From Ectothiorhodospiraceae bacterium (GTDB taxonomy: Bacteria > Bacteroidota > Ignavibacteria > SZUA-365 > GCA-2699105): a stretch of 43,045 bases of DNA. Below are positions 18,007 to 24,250 of this stretch, in pieces (the stretch's first letter is position 1; each line of letters starts with the position of its first letter). The notes below the pieces were generated by a model that ran no database searches, was not told where the DNA came from, and saw nothing but the letters and a program-made list of their open reading frames with translations. The translations under genes and the position numbers were made by a program. The stretch spans positions 1 through 43,045 of the forward strand of contig PABJ01000003.1 in assembly GCA_002699105.1 (NCBI GenBank). The letters run 5' to 3'.

Positions 18007-20310
18007 TTACTTGGAGAGAAGCATCGTCCGGGTAGCGGAGAAGCCATCGGCTGCCATGCGATAGACGTAGACGCCGGAAGAAACGGCGTTGCCGTTATCA
18101 TCCATGCCGTTCCACGTCACGACGTTGTTTCCGGCTTCCATGGTGCCATTGACGAGCGTGCGAACCTTCATACCGAGGCTGTTGTACACTTCGATCGTCA
18201 CGTTGCTTGTGTAAGGAACGTTGACGGAGAAGCTTGTGCTTGGGTTAAAAGGATTCGGGTAGTTGCTGCCAAGTGCGAATTCGGCTGGCGTGCTGCCGAG
18301 ACCCTGCTTCGTGACCTTCACGTTGAGAGCATTGTTGTTCTCATCTGCGACGGTAACGTTTGCGAATGCGAAGTTGAAGCCTTCGACTGGGATTTCTGCG
18401 ATAACCGTCTGGCCTGCCGGGATGACAGAACCTTCGACATCGTAGATAACCGTGCGGAGTGCGCCATCAACATAACCCGTGTGGGCATCGCCGAAGCTGC
18501 TGTTGATAGTACCTGCGAGGGCTGCACCCTTGATATCGAACTGAAGACCCTTGATTGCGGCTTCGCTATTGACGGAAACCGTCACGATACCGTTATCAAC
18601 CGAGTAGAGAAGCTCGACGTTGCCTTCGGCTTTGCTGAGGCTGCCGCCGGTAAGCGAAAGGAGCGTTCCATTCGGGTACTGACCATCAGTGATAACCTTC
18701 TGGATGAGTGCGAGATCCTGAGCGTTCACGGCACCATCACCGGAGAGAGACGGTGTGACGTTGTTCCACGGAGCGATGTCCGCGCGCTCGAAGTCCGGGC
18801 TGACGAGAGGATCGACGCCGAGGATGTGATCGATAACTTCGAGGATATCAAGGATGTTGATGGTACCGTCGCTGTTAGCGTCACCCTTGGTGATACCAGC
18901 CTGGTTGAAGATCTTCACAACCTGGTCTGCATCCGGCGTAATGGTAAGAGCGTCACCATCGGCATTGGAAGCGACAAGCGCTGCAATGTGAAGGTTGGCG
19001 GTAACCGAGTCGGCTGAGATGTCGGTCGAACGGTATGTGAAGTCGATAAGCGAACCAGGATAGAGACCCGTGGTGAGCGACTGGGTAAGGCCCCAAAGCA
19101 CGACCTTAATGGTATCGTTCGAACTGAGGTCGGCATTGACCGGACCGTTTGCAATCGTGTAGCTGAAACCCCACTCTGCTGGATTCGACACTTCGCTACC
19201 GCGGCTGACGCCTGTAAGGCTGAGTCCGCCGGCATTGCTGATGACGAATACCTGAAGTGCTGCGAGGTCGCCGCCAGCGGAAGAAGCATCGAAGTTACCG
19301 ATAGAAAGAGATTCGGTAAGACCGATGGTGTTGTCGTTCACGGCAACTTCATCGGCGGAGAATGCGAGTTCGTTCTGGTTTGCAGCTGCAACAGTTGCGG
19401 TCAGGTTGATGGTGCTCACCGTACCCGCAGTCGGGTCGTTGTGCGTGAAGTCGATCGTTGCATTGACAGGTCCGCCGACGCCAGGTGCGGTGAACTCGAT
19501 ATCAACGGTAATGGAGCCGCCGTTGGCAGGAACGGTTGCCGGAAGGGTCGGGGAACTGGTAACCGTGTAAGCTGCATCGGTCGGGGTGCCGATCGCCGTG
19601 ATTTCGAGATCGTTGCTCGTACCGGGGTTCGTGATCGTAAGGGTCTTGGTGACAGTGTTGAGAGAAGTGACATTACCGAAATCAAGCGGGTTGTCGCTCG
19701 GGGAAAATGTCGGGCCAGGGCTTGCCGGTGCGTTGTAGTTCGTCACGATGATGAGGAACTGGATCGGACCGAACGTCGAGGGAATGGTGAGGCTCGACTG
19801 CGTGGTCATGTTGGCGCTTGCTGCACCGCCGAGCTGCTGGATTGTCCAGCTGGAAGCGGCATTCGTGATCGTGGAAGGCCAGCTTACGATAACGCCATTG
19901 CTCGCGACTGCATCACCTGTACAGGAAACGCGGAAGGAGTCAATCTGGCTTGTGCTGGTGTAACCGCGGTAGTCGGAACCGAGACCCGTACCGAGACCGG
20001 TCGGCCATGTGGAGACGCGACCCGGAAGAGTCGTGAAGCGCACATCGAAATCGTACGGCGGGGGAGGGGTCGGGGGAAGCTGTGATTCTTCGTATGCGCC
20101 GAAAGCTGCGCCAACGTCGCCGCCAACAGTGTTGTCGGTGACCGAGCCGCCTGCACCATCGCCGCTAACGCCGAGGTTCAGTGTATTCGAGAAGGTCGAG
20201 TTGCCATCTTCGATCGTTATAGGAATCGAGAATTGCGGAAGAGTCTGCGCAAAGGAAACGCCTGCGAGAACCACAAGCAATGCTGCAGTCGTGAGAATGT
20301 TCTTTCGCAT
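18007..20310 (-). CDS. Modular T9SS cargo with cohesin-like and canonical dockerin-like domains
   Basis: The protein has 767 residues from ATG 20310, with signal peptide MRKNILTTAALLVVLAGVSFAQ. The N-domain (about 22-215) has QLPPTPPPPYDFDVRFTTLP and GTGLGSDYRGY. A choice-of-anchor domain (about 222-325; PLDFGNVTSLNTVTKTLTI) and a cohesin-like domain (about 330-465; LAALQVFVISNAGGLSLTGV, WGFSY, IKVVLWGL) follow. The dockerin-like pair near residue 473 is the most canonical of the three paralogues: DANSDGTINILD and GDGAVNAQDLALIQ. A second cohesin-like module (about 555-680; GLQFDIKGA) and a T9SS domain (NYPNPFNPSTSFSV, VTWNGMDDNG, SSGVYVYRM, MLLSK) complete it. It begins 37 bases after the 20348-23545 gene, so the two are co-transcribed, and it ends at the 17947 terminator. 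Confidence 0.85.
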   Translation of the reverse strand: MRKNILTTAALLVVLAGVSFAQTLPQFSIPITIEDGNSTFSNTLNLGVSGDGAGGSVTDNTVGGDVGAAFGAYEESQLPPTPPPPYDFDVRFTTLPGRVSTWPTGLGTGLGSDYRGYTSTSQIDSFRVSCTGDAVASNGVIVSWPSTITNAASSWTIQQLGGAASANMTTQSSLTIPSTFGPIQFLIIVTNYNAPASPGPTFSPSDNPLDFGNVTSLNTVTKTLTITNPGTSNDLEITAIGTPTDAAYTVTSSPTLPATVPANGGSITVDIEFTAPGVGGPVNATIDFTHNDPTAGTVSTINLTATVAAANQNELAFSADEVAVNDNTIGLTESLSIGNFDASSAGGDLAALQVFVISNAGGLSLTGVSRGSEVSNPAEWGFSYTIANGPVNADLSSNDTIKVVLWGLTQSLTTGLYPGSLIDFTYRSTDISADSVTANLHIAALVASNADGDALTITPDADQVVKIFNQAGITKGDANSDGTINILDILEVIDHILGVDPLVSPDFERADIAPWNNVTPSLSGDGAVNAQDLALIQKVITDGQYPNGTLLSLTGGSLSKAEGNVELLYSVDNGIVTVSVNSEAAIKGLQFDIKGAALAGTINSSFGDAHTGYVDGALRTVIYDVEGSVIPAGQTVIAEIPVEGFNFAFANVTVADENNNALNVKVTKQGLGSTPAEFALGSNYPNPFNPSTSFSVNVPYTSNVTIEVYNSLGMKVRTLVNGTMEAGNNVVTWNGMDDNGNAVSSGVYVYRMAADGFSATRTMLLSK

Positions 20311-20347
20311 TGTGTATAAATCTCCGTGAAAAATTGTTGTGTTCATG

Positions 20348-23300
20348 TTATTGGGCAATGGTCAACGTGGTCGAACCGGTTACGAATACCCAGTAGGCTT
20401 CGAACGGCTGGAGGACGGTAACTGCTTCGTAACCCGAACCGGTGTAGCGGAAGAAGGATCCTGAGATGCTTCCCGGGCCGGAGCTGGTAACATTCGAGGT
20501 CGGAATGGCGCGGCAGAGACCGCCAACGAGGACCCACTGTGCGCCAGGCACGGTGATCTGTGCGGACTCGACGCAGTCGCCGGTGACCTGTACTTCATCG
20601 TCGCTTGAGTAGAAGGTCCAGTAACCGAGACCCGGTGTGGCAAAATCGACTGCGGAGTAGCCTGCACCCGTAAACGAGAACACGCTGCCGCCGTTCGGCC
20701 ATACCGTGCGGACGTCCTTGTTGTACGCATCACGAGGAAGCGAAACGAGGTTCCATCCTCCGCGGACGTTGGAGATAGTTGCGTTCGGGGTCGAGTTGCA
20801 GATCAAGTAGTTCTGCGGATCGAATTGTGCCCACTTCGCTGTCCACTGCTCATCCATCGACTTGGCGGGATCGAAAGCACCGCGGTAGCTCGTGCTCTGG
20901 AAGAATGCTGCGCTGAGGTTCGTCGATGCGGAGAAGTCCGTACCGGCCGTTGCAGGCTCGGAAGCGATGCCCGGGCGCGGATCGGGATTGTTGAGGTTGC
21001 TCATATCGACGAGGCCGACAGCACTCGGGACGCGGACGCCTGTGCCGCCATCGTTGTTGTAGGAAGCAGTGTTGAACCAGGTGCTGGCCGTGAAGCCTGC
21101 TGGATCTGCACCGGAGCTATGGACAACCGGGAAGACCGTACCGCTGGCGGAATCATTGACTGCCAAGCTGATATTGCGTGCCTGGAGCGTATCGCCCTGG
21201 GCTGCTGTCTTCGTTTGCGGATCGCGGATGGAGTATCCGCCTTGGAAACCGACGAGTACAGAGTTGTGGATCGACTGCTGCGTACCGCGACGGCTCACGA
21301 CTGCATACTGATGACGTGCTTGAGCATCGGGGTTCGGAAGCGTGATACCTGCAACGCGGCGCGGACCGACGAGGGTGATGTTCGAGAATTTCGGCTTCGT
21401 ACGCGGAACGTCATAGGAAGCGGAACCTTCGTTATCAGATTCGAAACCATTGGTCTGACCGGCGAGATCCCACACGTTCGGGTCCTTAAGACCGAATGCG
21501 AACTGGATGTTGCCGCTGAAACCGAAGTCGGTATCGAATTCGTCATCGGTGCCGCCGAAGTTGATGATGTTGCGAGCATTGACGGTACCGCCAAAGAACT
21601 CGAAGCCGTCGTCGAAGGAATAGCTGACCTGGACGTTTTCGATCGTCGTACCGGCACCAATGCCGCCCATGGTGAGGCCGTTGATTTCGTTATCGAGATG
21701 GAAGCGGTAGCCCGGGAATTCGATACGGACATACTTCACAATACCGCTGTTGTCGTTCGGATTGCTGCCGCCGTAGGAACCAGGAACGATACCGCCTTCG
21801 ATCTGCGGGTTGACCTGGTTGGTCGGAGCTTCACCAAGGATAACGACACCACCCCAGTCGCCGCGGCCACGAAGACCAGGCGCTTTGCGGCCGGCCATGA
21901 TGATCGGCTGCTCGGGGGTACCCTGTGCAAATATCTTGCCGCCACGGGAAACGACGAGCGTTGCAGCCGTATCGCCTTTAATGACAGTACCCGGCTCGAT
22001 GGAAATCGAGTAGGTGGAATCGATGAGGTAAAGACCGGTGAGGATGTAGGTGGTATCGCTGCTGAGAACGCGATCCCAATCCTGATGATAGACCGTACGG
22101 CCTGTGCCGAGTCCCGGTCCCATAACGACTTCCGGAGCAGCAATACCAGCCGTGTAGGATGTATTCTGCGGATCGAAGTTCGACCAGCCGGCTGCCCACT
22201 GGTTACCGACCGTGCTCACATCGAATGCGCCACGATAGGAGGTGGAATCAAAGTAGCCGAGATCGAGATTCGTACCGGTGAAGAGCGTACCTGCCGTCAA
22301 CGGCTCGCTGCCCGGGGTCGGACGCGGATCCGGTGCGGTAAGGCTCGACATGTTGTTAAGGCCGACTGCACTCGGGGCGCGGACGCCTGTGCCGCCATCG
22401 TTGTTGTAGGATGCGGTGTTGAACCATGTGCTGGCGGTGAAGCCTGCCGGGTCTGCACCGGAGCTGTGAACAACCGGGAAGATGGTACCGCTGGCGGAAT
22501 CATCGACTGCGAGGCTGATGTTGCGTGCCTGGAGCGTATCTCCCTGGGCGGCCGTCTTCGTCTGCGGATCGCGGATGGAGTAACCGCCCTGGAAACCGAC
22601 GAGCACGGAATTGTGGATCGACTGCTGCGTACCGCGACGGCTGATCACGGCGTACTGATGGCGACCCTGAGCATCGGGGCTCGGAAGGGTGATACCAGCA
22701 ACGCGGCGCGGACCGACGAGCGTAATGTTCGAGAATTTCGGCTGTGTACGGGGGATATCGTAGGAAGCAGAACCCTCGTTATCGGATTCGAAGCCGTTCG
22801 TCTGACCGGCGAGATCCCAGATGTCCGGGTTCTTGAGGCCGAATGCATACTGGATGCGACCGCTGTATCCGAAGTCGGTATCAAAGTCGTCATCGGTACC
22901 GCTGTAATTGATGAGGTGCTTCGCGTCGACGGTACCGCCGAAGAATTCGAAGCCGTCATCGAACGAGTAGCTAACCTGAACGTATTCGATGGTCGTACCG
23001 CGACCGACGCCGCCCATGGTAAGACCGTTGATTTCGTTATCGAGCTGGAAGCGGTAGCCCGGGAACTCGATACGAACGTAGCGGAGGATACCGCTGTTAT
23101 CGTTCGGCTTGTTGCCGCCGTAGGAACCAGGAACGATACCGCCTTCGATCTGCGGGTTAACCTGGTTCGTCGGTGCTTCACCGAGGATGACGACGCCGCC
23201 CCAGTCGCCGCGTCCGCGGGAACCGGCCGGTTGATTGGAAGTAAAGACGATGGGACGATCCTGCGTACCGTTGGCGATAAGCTTACCGCCGCGGGAAACA

Positions 23301-23545
23301 ACGAGCGTCGAGGCGGTATCGCCCTTGATGAGCGTACCAGGCTGAATCGTCATCGTGACGTTCGAGTCAATAAGAAACAGACCAGTAAGGGTATACACCG
23401 TATCGGAATACAGGGTAATATCCTTATCCTGGTGGTAGACGGTACGGCCTGTGTTCAGACCAGGACCAAGAATACGCGTCTGCGAAATCGCGGGGCTTGC
23501 GAGCACTGCTGCAAGCAAGGCGACAACCAGAAGAGTTTTCTTCAT
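20348..23545 (-). CDS. Secreted duplicated beta-helix-like protein (IEGG/DWGGVVILG family) with WNLVS/GYWV module
   Basis: The protein has 1065 residues from ATG 23545, preceded by ACGGAG; the signal peptide is MKKTLLVVALLAAVLASPAISQ. Two tandem copies of a roughly 449-residue domain fill positions about 25-920. Each contains GTVIKGD or GTLIKGD, LVVSRGGK, GRGDWGGVVILGEAP, IEGGIVPGSYGG, NSG..YVRIEFPGYRF, EINGLTMGG, VSYSFDDGFEFFGGTV and GFESDNEGSASYD. This family is known from many Bacteroidota, often encoded beside TonB-dependent receptors and sometimes mislabelled a multidrug transporter; its function is not established. The last 140 residues are two WNLVS...YW modules as in the 6424 protein, not a T9SS domain. 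The TonB-dependent receptor gene lies just upstream (24251-26986). Confidence 0.85.
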   Translation of the reverse strand: MKKTLLVVALLAAVLASPAISQTRILGPGLNTGRTVYHQDKDITLYSDTVYTLTGLFLIDSNVTMTIQPGTLIKGDTASTLVVSRGGKLIANGTQDRPIVFTSNQPAGSRGRGDWGGVVILGEAPTNQVNPQIEGGIVPGSYGGNKPNDNSGILRYVRIEFPGYRFQLDNEINGLTMGGVGRGTTIEYVQVSYSFDDGFEFFGGTVDAKHLINYSGTDDDFDTDFGYSGRIQYAFGLKNPDIWDLAGQTNGFESDNEGSASYDIPRTQPKFSNITLVGPRRVAGITLPSPDAQGRHQYAVISRRGTQQSIHNSVLVGFQGGYSIRDPQTKTAAQGDTLQARNISLAVDDSASGTIFPVVHSSGADPAGFTASTWFNTASYNNDGGTGVRAPSAVGLNNMSSLTAPDPRPTPGSEPLTAGTLFTGTNLDLGYFDSTSYRGAFDVSTVGNQWAAGWSNFDPQNTSYTAGIAAPEVVMGPGLGTGRTVYHQDWDRVLSSDTTYILTGLYLIDSTYSISIEPGTVIKGDTAATLVVSRGGKIFAQGTPEQPIIMAGRKAPGLRGRGDWGGVVILGEAPTNQVNPQIEGGIVPGSYGGSNPNDNSGIVKYVRIEFPGYRFHLDNEINGLTMGGIGAGTTIENVQVSYSFDDGFEFFGGTVNARNIINFGGTDDEFDTDFGFSGNIQFAFGLKDPNVWDLAGQTNGFESDNEGSASYDVPRTKPKFSNITLVGPRRVAGITLPNPDAQARHQYAVVSRRGTQQSIHNSVLVGFQGGYSIRDPQTKTAAQGDTLQARNISLAVNDSASGTVFPVVHSSGADPAGFTASTWFNTASYNNDGGTGVRVPSAVGLVDMSNLNNPDPRPGIASEPATAGTDFSASTNLSAAFFQSTSYRGAFDPAKSMDEQWTAKWAQFDPQNYLICNSTPNATISNVRGGWNLVSLPRDAYNKDVRTVWPNGGSVFSFTGAGYSAVDFATPGLGYWTFYSSDDEVQVTGDCVESAQITVPGAQWVLVGGLCRAIPTSNVTSSGPGSISGSFFRYTGSGYEAVTVLQPFEAYWVFVTGSTTLTIAQ
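20777..22123 (-). repeat. Internal 1347-bp direct repeat, copy 2 (C-terminal copy)
   Basis: Matching positions are offset by exactly 1347 bases, or 449 codons. For example, TGTGCCGCCA occurs at 21041 and 22388. Long stretches differ mostly at synonymous positions. The similarity fades below about 20805. Confidence 0.85.
22124..23470 (-). repeat. Internal 1347-bp direct repeat, copy 1 (N-terminal copy)
   Basis: This is the partner of the copy at 20777-22123. The repeat unit begins at the GPGL.TGRTVYHQD segment of each half of the protein. High nucleotide similarity points to recent duplication or gene conversion between halves. Confidence 0.85.
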
Positions 23546-23723
23546 TAGTAAACTCCGTTTGTTTGGAATTGGAAATAGTTTGTTGTGATGCCTCCCAGGG
23601 CATCGGATTAGCATCGCAGGTGTCAGGCCTGCATCATCGTTCCGCCTTGCGGCGGAGAGGTAGTCCAAACCTCACGAACGGAGTGTTGTATATATTCATG
23701 CGCTGGAAATGATCCTTGGCGGG

Positions 23724-23813
23724 AACATACAAACCGCATCCACGTAGCGAAGTTTTCCAAGTTCTCGATGTATATAATCTTTGTCTGGCACTATCCGGTG
23801 CGTCAACACCGGG
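23724..23813. ncRNA. Copy of an unrecognised conserved RNA-like motif with CGTCAA-loop hairpin
   Basis: On the + strand this stretch contains CAAACC, CGTAGCGAAG, TTTTCCAAGTTCTC and then the hairpin CCGGTG-CGTCAA-CACCGG (23795-23812). The same ordered blocks and the identical CGTCAA loop with G-C closing context occur at 27501-27588. This copy has no U-run after the hairpin, so the loop conservation is not explained by termination alone. Strand is uncertain: read on the - strand it is a leader element about 180 bases upstream of ATG 23545. I recognise no Rfam family. Confidence 0.5.
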
Positions 23814-24141
23814 CATTCACTAGCGTTTCCACCCACCTTATCTATTAGGCGGATGTATCTATTGTTATACTGTTATTCGGGTTGAATTGAAAGCGTGATA
23901 CTCTTGCGATAAAACTCTGATAACCGTGCTCGCGTTGCGTATGTCTGCGGAATGGCTTTGTCAAGATTGCACAGTTACGAAAATACAGATTGAATATTAC
24001 CTCAGTAAAACCGGGCTGTGCATTTCTGTTTAACTTCAACTTACAAATTCGGAAGCGACGTATCCACTTAATACATAGCAACGGTTTACAGGCGGGAACT
24101 CACGTTCCGTATCAATAAAAAAGAGCAAACTGTTGTGCTGT

Positions 24142-24209
24142 ATGAACCTGGCTGCCTGCGGGATACGTACGCTTCATGAACCTGGCTGCCTGCGGGATAC
24201 GTACGCTTC
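24142..24209. repeat. Perfect 34-bp tandem duplication
   Basis: The unit ATGAACCTGGCTGCCTGCGG plus 14 more bases occurs twice, head to tail, without a mismatch (24142-24175 and 24176-24209). It lies about 40 bases past the stop of the TonB-dependent receptor gene and includes the palindrome CGTACG. The lack of divergence suggests a recent slippage event. Confidence 0.9.
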
Positions 24210-24250
24210 GGAAAGTTCCGAGTCGGTAATACATATTCGTAACTACCATG

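Larger units (their letters stand above)
23546..24250. other. 705-base intergenic region between TonB receptor and beta-helix-like gene
   Basis: No gene is supported. It holds the conserved RNA-like motif (23724-23813) and, next to the receptor stop, a perfect 34-bp tandem duplication (24142-24209). The leader just upstream of ATG 23545 has an ACGGAG ribosome site. No clear U-tract terminator follows the receptor gene on the - strand, so readthrough into 23545 is possible. Confidence 0.6.

Noticed and set aside
9089-20310. Classical cellulosome
   Set aside because: No glycoside hydrolase or carbohydrate-binding domain is visible, and no multi-cohesin scaffoldin is present.
20825-23548. 907-residue + strand ORF antisense to the beta-helix-like gene
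   Set aside because: It mirrors the - strand gene codon for codon, contains its 1347-bp repeat, has no signal or domain, and arises because the coding strand rarely produces antisense stops.
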